A stretch of DNA of 64,000 nt from assembly GCA_018889975.1 (NCBI GenBank), contig CP076546.1:744001-808000 (forward strand). Direction: 5' to 3'. The notes under the pieces are model-generated. The model saw only the letters and a list, made by a program, of their open reading frames with translations. It did no database searches and had not been told where the DNA came from. This DNA is from Bacillus sp. NP157 (GTDB lineage Bacteria; Pseudomonadota; Gammaproteobacteria; Xanthomonadales; Rhodanobacteraceae). Position 1 is the stretch's first letter; each line of letters starts with the position of its first letter. A program made the translations under genes and the position numbers. Of this stretch, positions 9,156-18,932 are shown in pieces.

Positions 9156-9278
9156 GAGCGCGCCTGCGCGCGATGGGGGATTGCTGGAAATTCCAATGGG
9201 TTGCGATTGCGATTGCGGTTTTGATCGCTTTCCATTGGAAGTTTCGGCACCTTCCATCGCGCGCAGGCGCGCTCCTAC
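9152..9278. repeat. paired inverted REP elements (BIME-like)
   Basis: Two opposite copies of the window's abundant REP sequence (starts GTAGGAGCGCGCCTGCGCGC, then ATGG): 9152-9176 forward and 9254-9278 reversed. Between them is a nested palindrome (TTCCAATGG / CCATTGGAA), so the 127-bp unit can fold into one long hairpin. It lies between the convergent diguanylate cyclase and GH2 genes and may also end both transcripts. Confidence 0.9.
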
Positions 9279-9292
9279 ATCGGCCTGCCGGG

Positions 9293-11188
9293 TTACTTCG
9301 GGTCGCTGGCGGCGCGGATCGTGGCTTCGTTGATGGCGCGCACCTTCGCTTCGTCGACCTTTTCGACCTTGCGGTCGTAGGTGTAGAGGCCGTTGTGTTC
9401 GCCTTCGACGTCGGTGATCTGGGTGTAGACGCTGCCCGAGACGCCGATGCCTGCCGCCTTGTCGCGAAGCACGGCCGTGTTGGCGACGTAACCTGCGTTG
9501 AGCGCGTCGTTGTCCTTCACGTCGCCGTACGGGTTGATCGCCGTGTTCGGCCACACGTGGCCGGGAACGCCGAGGGTCAGGCCACCATGCTCGCCATCCA
9601 TGGACGCACGCTGCGCATCCGGGGCGGGCAGGCCCGGTCCCTGGTAATCATGGATGTCGATCATGTCGCCCGCATGCGGGTCGCCCTTGGTATCGCAGCA
9701 GTTCGCGCCGCTGCGTGCGTTGACCAGGCGGGACGGATCCAGCTTCTTGATCTGGCTGGCCAGTTCGCCGGCGGCAGGGATGCTCCACTGGCCCCAGCCT
9801 TCGTTGAACGGGATCCAGCCGATGATCGAGGTCTCGCCCTTGAGCTGGTTGACGATGGCGGTGACGTCCTTGCGGAAGCCGGCCTTGGCAGCGTCGTTGA
9901 GCTTCTCGTTACGGCCGTTGGGCAGCGAGGGCATGTCCTGCCACACCATCACGCCGATGCGGTCGGCCCAGTAGAACCAGCGTGCGGGTTCGACCTTGAT
10001 GTGCTTGCGGATGGTGTTGAAGCCGAAGTCGCGGGTCTTCTGGATATCGAACTTGAGCGCGGCGTCGGTCGGTGCAGTGTAGATGCCGTCCGGCCAGAAG
10101 CCCTGGTCCAGCGTGCCGAGCAGGAAGGTGGTCTTGCCGTTGAGCACCACGCGGTTCAGCCCGTTGACCTTCTTGATGCCGATGGTGCGCAGGCCCGCGT
10201 AGCTGGTCACTTCATCGTGCTGCTTGCCCTGTGACAGGGTGGCCTTGAAGGTGTACAGGAACGGGTCGTCCGGGCTCCACGTGCGCGGATCCCTGATCGC
10301 GATGCGCAATGGCTTGCCGGCCGGGCCGTTGGCCTCGCCGACCGGCTTGCCGTCCGCATAGGCGGTGACGTGCAGGGTGGCGTTCGCCGCGCTGCCGCGC
10401 AGCGACGAGGTGACGGTAAACGCGTCCAGCGTCGTCGCCGGGGTGAAGTCCAGCTGCGCAAGGCTGGTCGCCGGCACCGGCTCCAGCCACACCGACTGCC
10501 AGATGCCCGAGGCGGCGGTGTAGAAAATGCCGTCCGGCTTCAGGCGCTGCTTGCCGACCATGACGTCGACGCTGTCGACCGGTGCGTGCACGGCGACGAC
10601 GATCTCCTGCGGACCGCTCGGCTTCAGCGCCTGGGTGATGTCGGCACTGAACGACGTATAGCCGCCCGTATGCTTCGCCACCTGCTTGCCGTTGACGTAG
10701 ACCACCGCATCCTGCGCCACGGCGCCGAAGTTGAGCAGCACATGCTTGCCCTGCGCGGTGAAGTCGGCGGGGACGTCCACCTCGCGGCGGTAGAACATGT
10801 CGTCCGCGTGCTTCTGCACGCCCGACAGCACGGACTCGATCGGGAAGGGGACCAGCACCTTTTCCTTCAGCGTCTGGCCGAACGGCGGCGCGGCGTGGCC
10901 GTCGGCCGCCTGGAACTGCCACAGGCCGTTGAGGTTCATCCACTGCGGATGGTCAAGCGACGGGCGGGCAAGCTTCGGGCGCGGGTATTCGGGGAGCGCG
11001 TTGGTCGGGCTGACTTCGGCGGTCCACGGCGTGGCCAGCGGGGCGGGTTTGCCGCTCCAGGTGGCGTTGGAGTCGGTGGCGGCGATGGCCAAGGGGGTGG
11101 CGCCGAGGGCGAGGGCCAGGGCTAGCCAGGTGCGGGTGCGGGGGAGGGGGGACGGTCGGGGGCGGGTGATGGGGGTGGTGATGGGCAT
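9293..11188 (-). CDS. exported glycoside hydrolase family 2 (beta-galactosidase/mannosidase-like)
   Basis: 631 residues with a signal peptide (hydrophobic stretch LALALALGATPLAIA). GH2 layout: N-terminal sugar-binding jelly roll (about 80-215), immunoglobulin-like domain, then a TIM barrel. The acid/base Glu463 lies in PFNEGWGQ; Glu533 in DGEHGG is a candidate nucleophile. The family removes beta-linked galactose, mannose or glucuronate; specificity cannot be read here. It is the last gene downstream of a TonB receptor and a GH92 mannosidase on the same strand, suggesting it trims the same glycan. Confidence 0.85.
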   Translation of the reverse strand: MPITTPITRPRPSPLPRTRTWLALALALGATPLAIAATDSNATWSGKPAPLATPWTAEVSPTNALPEYPRPKLARPSLDHPQWMNLNGLWQFQAADGHAAPPFGQTLKEKVLVPFPIESVLSGVQKHADDMFYRREVDVPADFTAQGKHVLLNFGAVAQDAVVYVNGKQVAKHTGGYTSFSADITQALKPSGPQEIVVAVHAPVDSVDVMVGKQRLKPDGIFYTAASGIWQSVWLEPVPATSLAQLDFTPATTLDAFTVTSSLRGSAANATLHVTAYADGKPVGEANGPAGKPLRIAIRDPRTWSPDDPFLYTFKATLSQGKQHDEVTSYAGLRTIGIKKVNGLNRVVLNGKTTFLLGTLDQGFWPDGIYTAPTDAALKFDIQKTRDFGFNTIRKHIKVEPARWFYWADRIGVMVWQDMPSLPNGRNEKLNDAAKAGFRKDVTAIVNQLKGETSIIGWIPFNEGWGQWSIPAAGELASQIKKLDPSRLVNARSGANCCDTKGDPHAGDMIDIHDYQGPGLPAPDAQRASMDGEHGGLTLGVPGHVWPNTAINPYGDVKDNDALNAGYVANTAVLRDKAAGIGVSGSVYTQITDVEGEHNGLYTYDRKVEKVDEAKVRAINEATIRAASDPK

Positions 11189-11218
11189 GCGATGTCCTTT
11201 GGGGCGTGTCGCGGGGTG

Positions 11219-11243
11219 TGGTCGCGCGCGGGCGCGCTCCTAC
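11219..11243 (-). repeat. single REP element
   Basis: One reversed copy of the REP family (ending GCGCGCTCCTAC, with GCGGGCGC in the centre) in the 109-bp gap between the GH92 and GH2 genes, inside the probable operon. Confidence 0.8.
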
Positions 11244-11297
11244 AGGGGGGTGGAGTGGGATGTGGGAGCGCGGCGCCGGGGAGGGCGCCGCGTTCGG

Positions 11298-13667
11298 TCA
11301 GGGGGTGGCGGCGGTCATCGACGGCGGGGCGTCGCTGGCGCTGGTGGCCCAGGTCTTGCTCGGCTGCGGGCCCATGGTCAGTTCCAGCGTGGCGCCGTTG
11401 GCGATGTCGGCGTGGCTGAACCATGCCTTGTTCCACGGCTTGCCGTTGAGCTTCGCCGACTGGATGTACTTGTTCGCCTCGGAATTGTTGCGCGCGACGA
11501 TCTCGAACACCTTGCCGTTACCCATCGTCAGCCGGACACGGTCGAACAGCGGGCTGCCGATGATGTATTCCGGGCGCGACGGATCCACGGGGTAGAAACC
11601 CATGGCGCTGAGCACGTACCACGACGAGGTCGAGCCCTGGTCGTCCATGCCGGGGAAACCGTAGCCAGTGGCATCGCTGCCGTACATGTCGGCGAGGATG
11701 CGCCGGACCAGCGTCTGCGTCTTCCACGGCTGGCCGCTCCACGCATACAGGTAGGCCGCCTGCTGGTCGGGCTGGTTGCCCTGCACGTACTGGCCGACCA
11801 GGCCGGTGCAGTCGCGGCACACACCCTTGGCGGTGTACGGCGTGGAGAAGAACGCATCGAGCTTGGCGTTGAAGGCGTCGCGGCCACCGAGCAGGTTCAT
11901 CAGGCCCTGCACGTCGTGCGGTACCAGCCACAGCGTGGACCAGCCCGAACCTTCCTTCATCATGAAGTTGTAGTAGGGCTCGCCCGGGTCGAACGGCGAG
12001 ATCCACTTGCCGTCTTCGGTGTGGCCGCGGAAGAAACCGACCGAGGGATCGAACACGTTGCGGTAGTTCGCGGCGCGCTTTTCGAACATCGCCGCGTCGT
12101 CGGTCTTGCCCAGGCGGCGGGCGAAGTCGGCGAGGGCATGGTCATCCCAGGCGTATTCCAGCGTGGTCGCCACGCCGGCCTTGCCGCCTGCGTACGGCGG
12201 GCTCGGGTTGCCGTCCGGCACGATGTCGGAGATCCAGCCACGCTTGTCGTACTCGGCAAGGTAACCACGCGGGCCCTTCGGGTCGGTGGCGTTCTTGCGC
12301 AGGTACTCGTAGGCCGCGGCGTAGTCGAAGTCGATCCCACGCTGCCACGCGCCGTCGTACATGAACACGGCATGGTCACCGTGGAACGACGTGTTCATGT
12401 AGCCGCGTTCGCGCGCGCGGTCCAGTTCGGAACGCATGATGTCCTTCACGACATCCGGTTCCATCAGCATCAGCAGGGCGATCTGGTTGCGGCCGGTGTC
12501 CCAGAACGGCACGGGGCCGTAGTGGTCGTAGTCCGCGACCTGGTCGTGCCCGTCACCATCGGTGTAGTGCTCACCCTTGCGGGCGATCATCCGCGGGCTG
12601 GCGAACGAGTGGTACAGCGTGGAGTAGAACAGCATGCGCTGCTTCTGCGTGCCACCGGTGACGTCGACGCGGGCGAACAGCTTCGCCCATGCCTCGCGTG
12701 CCTTCGCATGCACGCGGTCGAAGTCGGCGTCGCTGTCCTGCGCGCGCAGGCGTTGGTCGGCTTCCTCGGCGCTGTGGCCGTGGGCGATGCGCACGGTGAC
12801 CTGGTCGCCGGCCTTTGTGTCGAAGGTGAGGTAGGCACCGGCGTAGTCACCGGAGATCTTCCGGCGGCCCGCCTGCACGTCTTCCCGGCCGAGGCCTTCG
12901 CCCTTCTCGGTGACCTCGGAATGGAACGTGCCGAAGCTGGCGAACGGACGCGAGAACTCCGCGACGAAGAACGGGCCGTCGGCATCGCGATCGCGGCGCC
13001 CGGCGGTGGCCACGCCACGCACGGTGCGATCGCCGACCACTTCCATGTCACCACCGGCGCGACGCAGGTTGATCACGACGTTGGAGCGGTGGCTGGCCGG
13101 GAAGGTGAAGCGCATCAGGCTGGTCCACTGCGTGGCGGTCAGCTCGGCCTTCGTGTGGAACGTGGCGAGGTCCACGGCGTAGTAGCCGGGCGAGGCCTTC
13201 TCGGTGGCCTTGTCGTAGTACGACACCGCGTAATCCGGCGGCACCGTCCAGTCGCCGACCACTGGCATCACCAGCGGTGCGCCACGCGCGCCGTAAGTGG
13301 AACCACCGCCACTGAAACCGAGCATGGTCGGGCGGCGATAGTCGTAGGCGACCGGCACGCCGGTGGCGAAACTGAGGTCGGCGTTGATGTTGACCGGCGC
13401 GGCTTCGGTGGCGCTCTGCGGCAGGCTGGCGCCGGGCGTGGTCATGCCCGTGTACAGGGGTTCGCCGGGCGGCGGCGAATTGCCGATCAGTTCCTGGCGA
13501 TCGAGGGGTGCGGTGCCGACCAGCGGATTGGCCAGGTCGACGCTCGAGGTGGCGGTAGCGGCAGGCTTGCCGTCTTTCGCATGGATCGCACCGAGCGTGC
13601 CGATCGCGGCCATGGACAGCGCAACGACGAGAGCACGGCGGGGTACGCGTGCCTTGGATGAATTCAT
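11298..13667 (-). CDS. exported GH92 alpha-mannosidase
   Basis: 789 residues with an N-terminal signal sequence (ALVVALSMAAIGTLGAIHA). GH92 enzymes are calcium-dependent inverting exo-alpha-mannosidases. Visible hallmarks are ANPLVGT near the N-terminus, KEGSGW...VPHD (the acid-Glu region) and MDDQGSTSSWYVLSAMGFYP (the Asp pair and Trp of the catalytic barrel). The N-terminal beta-sandwich (about 45-300) precedes the (alpha/alpha)6 barrel. It lies 82 bp downstream of the TonB receptor, separated by a strong hairpin, and upstream of GH2. Together they look like a uptake-and-trimming set for mannosylated glycans. Confidence 0.9.
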   Translation of the reverse strand: MNSSKARVPRRALVVALSMAAIGTLGAIHAKDGKPAATATSSVDLANPLVGTAPLDRQELIGNSPPPGEPLYTGMTTPGASLPQSATEAAPVNINADLSFATGVPVAYDYRRPTMLGFSGGGSTYGARGAPLVMPVVGDWTVPPDYAVSYYDKATEKASPGYYAVDLATFHTKAELTATQWTSLMRFTFPASHRSNVVINLRRAGGDMEVVGDRTVRGVATAGRRDRDADGPFFVAEFSRPFASFGTFHSEVTEKGEGLGREDVQAGRRKISGDYAGAYLTFDTKAGDQVTVRIAHGHSAEEADQRLRAQDSDADFDRVHAKAREAWAKLFARVDVTGGTQKQRMLFYSTLYHSFASPRMIARKGEHYTDGDGHDQVADYDHYGPVPFWDTGRNQIALLMLMEPDVVKDIMRSELDRARERGYMNTSFHGDHAVFMYDGAWQRGIDFDYAAAYEYLRKNATDPKGPRGYLAEYDKRGWISDIVPDGNPSPPYAGGKAGVATTLEYAWDDHALADFARRLGKTDDAAMFEKRAANYRNVFDPSVGFFRGHTEDGKWISPFDPGEPYYNFMMKEGSGWSTLWLVPHDVQGLMNLLGGRDAFNAKLDAFFSTPYTAKGVCRDCTGLVGQYVQGNQPDQQAAYLYAWSGQPWKTQTLVRRILADMYGSDATGYGFPGMDDQGSTSSWYVLSAMGFYPVDPSRPEYIIGSPLFDRVRLTMGNGKVFEIVARNNSEANKYIQSAKLNGKPWNKAWFSHADIANGATLELTMGPQPSKTWATSASDAPPSMTAATP

Positions 13668-13712
13668 GAGGGATTCCTGCGACGGAGTGGGGATGCATCC
13701 GTTGGAACGAAG

Positions 13713-13740
13713 ATGGGGCCAGGCTTTCGCCTGGCCCCAT
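13713..13740 (-). terminator. perfect 12-bp hairpin between TonB receptor and GH92 genes
   Basis: ATGGGGCCAGGC and its exact complement around a 4-base loop, nine bases after the receptor stop codon. There is no T-run in the direction of transcription. It may partly terminate, lowering expression of the enzymes relative to the receptor, or may stabilise the receptor mRNA. Confidence 0.6.
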
Positions 13741-13748
13741 CGGTTTGC

Positions 13749-16700
13749 TTACTTCTTGTCGCTGTCGCCACCGAACTTGTAGGTCACGCCTACGTAGTAC
13801 TGGCGGCCCGGGTACATCAGCTGGACCAGGCGGGAGCGGGTGTCGCCACCCAGGTACGTGTGCGGCGTGGACTTCGTCAGGTTGATCACCGAGGCGGTGA
13901 CCATGAAGTGCTTGCCGAACTCGTAGTCACCGTTCAGGTCGATCTGGTGGTACGGCTGCGCGTAGACCGGGAGGCCCGAGGCCAGGCCGGTCATGGTGCG
14001 GCCGGTCCAGTTGTCGCTGGCGCGGAGCAGCAGGCCATCCTTTTCGTAGAACACCGACACGTTGGCGGCGTACTTGGCGCTGCCGATCAGCTCGGCCTTG
14101 CCCACCTGCGTGTCGCCGAGGGAGACCGCCGTTTCGTTGGTCTTGTTCAGCGTGTAGTTGAGGATGTAGCCGAAGCCGTTATCCCAGGTCTGCTGGTTGT
14201 AGATTTCCACGCCCTTCGAGGTGCCCGAACGGCCGTTGGCGTTGGTGCTGTACTGCAGGAAGTTGGTCTGGGTACCGCCCACGTCGACATTGATGTTGTT
14301 GACGGTGACCGGGACGACGAAGTTCTTCACTTTCTTCTGGAAGAGATCGACGCCGACGACCGAATGCTGCATGTAGTACCACTCGCCGGCCAGGTCGAAC
14401 TGGGTGGCCGTGAACGGCTTCAGGTCGGCGTTGGCGCCGCTGCCGTACCAACCGGGCAGGGGAGCACCGAACTGCTTGCGGTCGTTGTAGTAGTCCTGCG
14501 TGTTGTTGGTCAGCTGGCCGAGCTGGGCCAGGTCGGTGTAGTTCGCGCGAGCCATCGCCTGCGAACCGGCGGCGCGGAGGATGAAGTCATCCGCGATGGT
14601 CCAGGCAATGTTGAAGCTCGGCAGGAACTTGTTGTAGCGCTTGGTCGTCGTCGAGTTGGTGAAGTTCTCGACCACGGCCACTTCGCGCGGCAGGTACTGG
14701 AAGTCACCCGGGGCGCAGGCACCGCCGCCGGCGTTCACGCCAGAAGCCGGGCAGATCAGGATGTTGCCCGAGGCGTCGTGGTAGTACACCGCGTTGTTGG
14801 TGGTGACCTGGTTGGCGACGGTCAGGTCCTGCTTCGTGGTCACGAAGCGCACGCCGACGTTACCGCGGACGACGCCCGTGTCGAAGTTGGCCTGCACGTA
14901 GGCCGCGGCGATCTTCTCGCCGATCGACGACTTGTTCTGCGGCTTGTTGTAGAGCACGCGGTCATAGGTGTCGTTGAGGTGCTGGTAGTAGGCCGGGAAG
15001 TTGATCGCCGGGAAGATGCTGTCGTCGTAGGCCTTGTTGGTACCGTCGAGGTAGCCCGGGAGCAGGAAGCCCGGCGGCAGCTGGCCGGCGTTTGGATCGC
15101 AGGTCTGGAACTGCAGCTCGGTGCCCTTGCAGTACCAGCGCACTTCGTTGCTCTGCTGTTCGGCATTGGCATCGGTGTACTTGCCACCGAACTGGATCGA
15201 CTGCAGCCAGGTGGAATCGAGCGACCAGGTGAAGTCGGCCTGCGCGAAGTTCTGCGAGTTGGTCGTGTTGACCATGTTCGAACCGGTGGAGCCGAGGTCG
15301 ACCTGGCCGGCGCCGGCGAGCATGTTCTGCAGCACGGAGTCTTCGGCGGTGATGCCCGGCTTGCCGCTCAGGTTCCACGCCGCGCCGTTGCTGCCATCGA
15401 CCCACTGGCCGTTGACGAAGTTACGCGGCTTGGCAGCCATGCCCAGTTCGATCGACGGACCGCCCTTGGCCCACGTGCGGCCGACGTTGAACGAGCCGCT
15501 GAGCGAACCGCCGTTGTCCCACTCGCCTTCAAGGTTGAGGGTCTGCGAGGTGGCCTTCTCGACGGAGTAGTTACCGTTGAGCCACGGGATTTCCGTGGAG
15601 CAGACGTCGACTGCCTGGCGCGCCGCGCCGGTGACCGGGTTGACCTGCGAGTTACAACCCGTGCCTGCCGGCGGCAGCACGTAGTTCGCACCGGTGACGA
15701 TGGAACCGGACTTGTCGAAGGTCAGGCCGTTCGGGGCAAGCAGGCGACCGTTCTGGTCGGCGAAGTTGCTGTTGTTCGGCAGGCCCCACTCGGGGATTTC
15801 CAGCGTGTTGGTGATCTGGGTCTGCTGGCGCTCGAAGCGGAAGTAGTTACCCGTCAGCAGGAAGTGGTCGCTGGGCTTGAACTGCATCGTGGCCTGGGCG
15901 CCCTTGGTCTTCAGGCTCAGGTCGTTGCGGCTGGTGGCGAACTGCTGCGGCATCCAGAAACCGTTGGAGACATTGCCGGCCTGGTCGACTACGCCGTTGC
16001 CCCACAGGTCGATGTTGTTGTTGACCGCGGCGTCGTAGCCGTTGCCCTTCACGTCGACCGGCGGCTGGGTGCAGGTGGTGTGGTCCTTACAGGCGTCCGA
16101 CCACCAGTGCCAGCTGGAGGCGTCCGACTCGTAGGTCGTCGCCTGGCGCTTCTGGTACGAACCGGCGACGAGCACGCCGAACGTCTCGTCCTTGTTCTTC
16201 CACGACCACAGTGCCGAACCCTGCGGCTCGATCTTGCCGCTGGTGTCCGAGCCCGCGCCGGTGGCGGTGACGAAGCCTTCGTTCACGCCCATTTCGAGCG
16301 GACGGCGGGTACGCAGGTCGACGTTACCGCCGATGCCGCCTTCGTCCAGGCGTGCCTCAAGGCTCTTGTAGAGCTTGATGTCGGAGAACATGTTCGCCGG
16401 GAACAGCGTGTAGTTGAACGAACGGGTCAGGCCGGCCGAGGTATCGGCCGAGGCGACGTAGTTGCCGTTCAACTCGGTGTAGGTCAGTTCTGGCGCGAGG
16501 CCGCGGATGCTGACGGTCTTGCCTTCGCCGGATTCGCGGCTGATGACCACGCCGGGCACGTGGGCGAGGGCGTCCGCGATGTTCTTCGCCGGGAACTGCG
16601 CGATGTTCTGCGCGTTGATCACTTCGACGATGGAGTTCGCGTCGCGCTTGTCCTGCACGTTCTGGTCGATCGACTGGCGATAGCTCGTCACCACCACGGT

Positions 16701-16934
16701 ATCGAGGTTGATGGTGCTCTGTTCGCCGTTCTTATCTGCCTTCCTGGTTTTCTGGTTTTGACGTGCCGTGGCGCTGTCGGTCGTCGGCGCGGCATTGGAG
16801 GTCTGAGCATTGGGTGCGGCCGTCTGGGCAGAGGCGGACGCGGGCACGCCCACGTAGCCTGCGAGCGACAGGGTGGCCGTGGCGAGCGCAGCGTACAGCG
16901 GCTTGCGCTTGAGCAGATAAGGCAGATAAGTCAT
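13749..16934 (-). CDS. TonB-dependent outer-membrane receptor (probable glycan uptake)
   Basis: 1061 residues. A signal peptide (cleaved near ASASAQT) is followed by a Gln/Asn/Thr-rich segment, a plug domain (about 75-220) with the TonB-box-like TVVVTSYRQSI and FPAKNIADALAHVPGV, then a 22-strand beta-barrel ending in YYVGVTYKFGG plus a short acidic/basic tail. Size and plug sequence resemble the large carbohydrate receptors of Xanthomonads. Being first in a run with GH92 and GH2 enzymes, it probably imports oligosaccharides released from mannose-containing glycans. The ribosome-binding site is GAGGGAAG. Two candidate operators lie upstream. Confidence 0.9.
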   Translation of the reverse strand: MTYLPYLLKRKPLYAALATATLSLAGYVGVPASASAQTAAPNAQTSNAAPTTDSATARQNQKTRKADKNGEQSTINLDTVVVTSYRQSIDQNVQDKRDANSIVEVINAQNIAQFPAKNIADALAHVPGVVISRESGEGKTVSIRGLAPELTYTELNGNYVASADTSAGLTRSFNYTLFPANMFSDIKLYKSLEARLDEGGIGGNVDLRTRRPLEMGVNEGFVTATGAGSDTSGKIEPQGSALWSWKNKDETFGVLVAGSYQKRQATTYESDASSWHWWSDACKDHTTCTQPPVDVKGNGYDAAVNNNIDLWGNGVVDQAGNVSNGFWMPQQFATSRNDLSLKTKGAQATMQFKPSDHFLLTGNYFRFERQQTQITNTLEIPEWGLPNNSNFADQNGRLLAPNGLTFDKSGSIVTGANYVLPPAGTGCNSQVNPVTGAARQAVDVCSTEIPWLNGNYSVEKATSQTLNLEGEWDNGGSLSGSFNVGRTWAKGGPSIELGMAAKPRNFVNGQWVDGSNGAAWNLSGKPGITAEDSVLQNMLAGAGQVDLGSTGSNMVNTTNSQNFAQADFTWSLDSTWLQSIQFGGKYTDANAEQQSNEVRWYCKGTELQFQTCDPNAGQLPPGFLLPGYLDGTNKAYDDSIFPAINFPAYYQHLNDTYDRVLYNKPQNKSSIGEKIAAAYVQANFDTGVVRGNVGVRFVTTKQDLTVANQVTTNNAVYYHDASGNILICPASGVNAGGGACAPGDFQYLPREVAVVENFTNSTTTKRYNKFLPSFNIAWTIADDFILRAAGSQAMARANYTDLAQLGQLTNNTQDYYNDRKQFGAPLPGWYGSGANADLKPFTATQFDLAGEWYYMQHSVVGVDLFQKKVKNFVVPVTVNNINVDVGGTQTNFLQYSTNANGRSGTSKGVEIYNQQTWDNGFGYILNYTLNKTNETAVSLGDTQVGKAELIGSAKYAANVSVFYEKDGLLLRASDNWTGRTMTGLASGLPVYAQPYHQIDLNGDYEFGKHFMVTASVINLTKSTPHTYLGGDTRSRLVQLMYPGRQYYVGVTYKFGGDSDKK

Positions 16935-17048
16935 TGCTTTGTACTTCCCTCAGTGGTGTTGCGCCCTTGTGGAGTCGGCGCGGAGATCCCCCGTTTCATC
17001 ACTTCAGATGCCCGGTTTATCGCTGCACGCGTCCCCCTTCTCCACGAA

Positions 17049-17062
17049 TTGGATCGATCTAA
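17049..17062. promoter_or_regulatory. candidate LacI-type operator 1 (TonB receptor)
   Basis: TTGGATCGATCTAA, a palindrome of form TTnnATCGATnnAA with a central CG as in LacI-family operators, 115 bp upstream of the TonB receptor start. An identical 14-mer recurs at 17386, and a form match precedes the second GH92 gene. Confidence 0.5.
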
Positions 17063-17385
17063 ATTTCAGGTTGCCGAATGGCCCCGCGCGCGAAGGCGAC
17101 GGATGGTTCCAGTGTCAAAGGGACTAGCGGAGAAGGGCGGTGGTCACACCGTCGGAAGGTCGCCTCGAACGAACGGCAGCGGTCTGCACGAACGCCGGCA
17201 TGCAAGCCGGTTTCATGGACATACGGTCGGATATCGAATTCACGTGGCGACTCCCCATTCCCCTCGGTTGGCCTGGTGGAAGGTAGCCATCAGCCGGGCC
17301 ACGCATGACGCGCAGAACCCGTGACTCTCCCCACCTCGACAAGCCTGCGCACGACAGCCAATGGAATGCCTGACATGACACTTGC

Positions 17386-17399
17386 TTGGATCGATCTAA
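17386..17399. promoter_or_regulatory. candidate LacI-type operator 2 (TonB receptor)
   Basis: Exact second copy of TTGGATCGATCTAA, 337 bp from the first. Two identical distant sites are compatible with repression by DNA looping. No LacI gene is present in the window. Confidence 0.5.
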
Positions 17400-17624
17400 C
17401 TCCCCGGGGCGAATTAAGACGCCGAAGTGACAAGGTGTCACGCTGCGCCGCAAAAAATCTCAAGCCATCCGGTGAAAAACTGAGTCCTATCAATACGAAA
17501 GATCTCAAAACCCGTAGCAACCTGCGGGGCTGAAAACGTCTTTCTAACGGGCGATGTTGCAGGGCAAGCGGATACGGATGACCATGCAGGCCCCTCGGGA
17601 CCCCCCGGACAGAAGCGAATCCCC

Positions 17625-18296
17625 GTGACACAGGACCATCGGCCGACCGCCGTTTTCGACCTCGATGGCACCTTGCTGTCCGCCGACTCGACGGCCGAAT
17701 GGCTGAAGTGGCTGTTGCGTGAGTCGTTACTGAAAGGACTTGCCGGCCTGGCCGTCCTTCCGTTCGCGCTGCCTCTGGTGACCGTCGCACCCCTGCGCCG
17801 GCATGGCGGTTCCCTGCTGCTCTGGATCGCGTCGCACGGGTTCGACGAAGGGCGGCTCAAGGCGAGCATGGATGCGTTCGTGCGCCGCTTCGAAGCAGGC
17901 GAGGCGTCGTTCCGCTGGTATGCCGAGGGCATCGCCACGCTGGATCAGCACCTTGCGGCGGGGCACCGGGTCGTGGTGGTCACGGCTGCGCCGCAGTGGC
18001 TGGCCGAGCGGCTCCTTGCGCCGTGGCTGGAGCGCCTGACAGTGATCGGATCGAGCCTGCGCCGGGTGGGCCGTGGGTGGGTCGTCGACCAGCACGTGCG
18101 CGGTGCGCTCAAGGCGCAGCGGCTCGCGGAAGAAGGCTTCGGCAAACGCTGGTCGTGGGCTTACAGCGACAGCGACGACGATGCGCCAATGCTCGCGCCC
18201 GCGGAACAGGCGTTCCTGGTGAATGCCGGCGCGGGGAAGCACCGGCGCACCGCGGCAAGGGGGTGTGGGCATGCCGTGGGTTTGCGTTGGCGGTAG
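17625..18296 (+). CDS. HAD-IB family phosphatase (PgpC/SerB-like)
   Basis: 223 residues, GTG start. HAD motifs are complete: motif I FDLDGTLL (nucleophile Asp12, Asp14), motif II Thr120 in VVVTAAP, and motif IV SDSDDDAPML (about 181-190), the HAD-IB form. A hydrophobic helical cap segment (LLKGLAGLAVLPFALPLV) suggests membrane association, as in phosphatidylglycerophosphatase C, but a soluble phosphatase is equally possible. Divergent from the TonB receptor; the following DUF417 gene is 93 bp away. Confidence 0.8.
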   Translation: MTQDHRPTAVFDLDGTLLSADSTAEWLKWLLRESLLKGLAGLAVLPFALPLVTVAPLRRHGGSLLLWIASHGFDEGRLKASMDAFVRRFEAGEASFRWYAEGIATLDQHLAAGHRVVVVTAAPQWLAERLLAPWLERLTVIGSSLRRVGRGWVVDQHVRGALKAQRLAEEGFGKRWSWAYSDSDDDAPMLAPAEQAFLVNAGAGKHRRTAARGCGHAVGLRWR

Positions 18297-18389
18297 GGCC
18301 GGACTTTCGGACGGCATCGAAAGACCCTTTGCACGGTGGTTGGCGCGAGCATGCATGCGTACCTCCATCACGGCAAAGGGAGCGACACC

Positions 18390-18875
18390 ATGGCGATGCT
18401 CAACGATTACGAATTCGTGGTGGCGGAGCGAGAGCGACGGGAACTCGCCTTCCTCCGCTGGGCCCTGGTCGTCGTCTTCCTGTGGTTCGGGGGCATGAAG
18501 TTCACGGCCTACGAGGCAGGGGGCATCGCGCCCTTCATCGGTAACAGTCCGATCATGAGTTGGCTCGGCACGTTCGGCATCCAGGGCCAGAGCCATGTGA
18601 TCGGCGTCATCGAGTTGTGCACCGCCGCGGCGCTGATCATCGGCGCTTTCCTTCCGTTCTTCTCCACCCTGGGCGCGGCGATGTCGATCGCTACCTACGC
18701 GATCACCCTGACGTTCTTCGCGTCGACACCGGGCGTGGCCGAAGCCACGGCAGGCGGCTTCCCGGCCATATCGGCTGCCCCCGGGCAGTTCCTCTTGAAG
18801 GATCTCGTCCTGCTCGCGGCGTCGGTGGTGCTGTTCGTCAACTCAATAAGGCGGAAGCGCGGCGCGGCGCGCTGA
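18390..18875 (+). CDS. DUF417 (YkgB-like) inner-membrane protein
   Basis: 161 residues from the ATG preceded by AAGGGAG. Four transmembrane helices and the family stretch RWALVVVFLWFGGMKFTAYEAGGIAPFI identify the YkgB/DUF417 group. Homologues are often induced by oxidative or reactive chlorine stress (RclC is a member), but molecular function is unknown. It lies just upstream of the copper operon; whether it shares its control is not visible. Confidence 0.85.
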   Translation: MAMLNDYEFVVAERERRELAFLRWALVVVFLWFGGMKFTAYEAGGIAPFIGNSPIMSWLGTFGIQGQSHVIGVIELCTAAALIIGAFLPFFSTLGAAMSIATYAITLTFFASTPGVAEATAGGFPAISAAPGQFLLKDLVLLAASVVLFVNSIRRKRGAAR

Positions 18876-18932
18876 AATCGCGGTGTTCGGGGCGGAGGCA
18901 GCCGGGCCCCCGGCAACCGGGCACCTGCCGCT

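Larger units (their letters stand above)
16935..17624. other. 690-bp regulatory gap between TonB receptor and HAD phosphatase genes
   Basis: No credible gene. Contents: two copies of TTGGATCGATCTAA (17049-17062 and 17386-17399), a perfect inverted repeat GTGACA-AGG-TGTCAC (17427-17441), and a less GC-rich stretch (17440-17530) suited to promoters for the divergent HAD gene. The receptor's leader may be long, since one operator lies about 115 bp and the other about 450 bp before its start. Confidence 0.6.

Noticed and set aside
13713-17324. A 1203-codon open frame antisense to the TonB receptor
   Set aside because: Long antisense frames are common over high-GC genes; the receptor has clear domains and its codon bias explains the open frame. 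The same holds for the frames opposite gcvP, metG and both GH92 genes.
17427-17441. GTGACA-AGG-TGTCAC as a CRP/Clp site
   Set aside because: The half-sites GTGA/TCAC are 7 bases apart rather than 6 and the outer T/A bases are missing; kept only as an unassigned palindrome.
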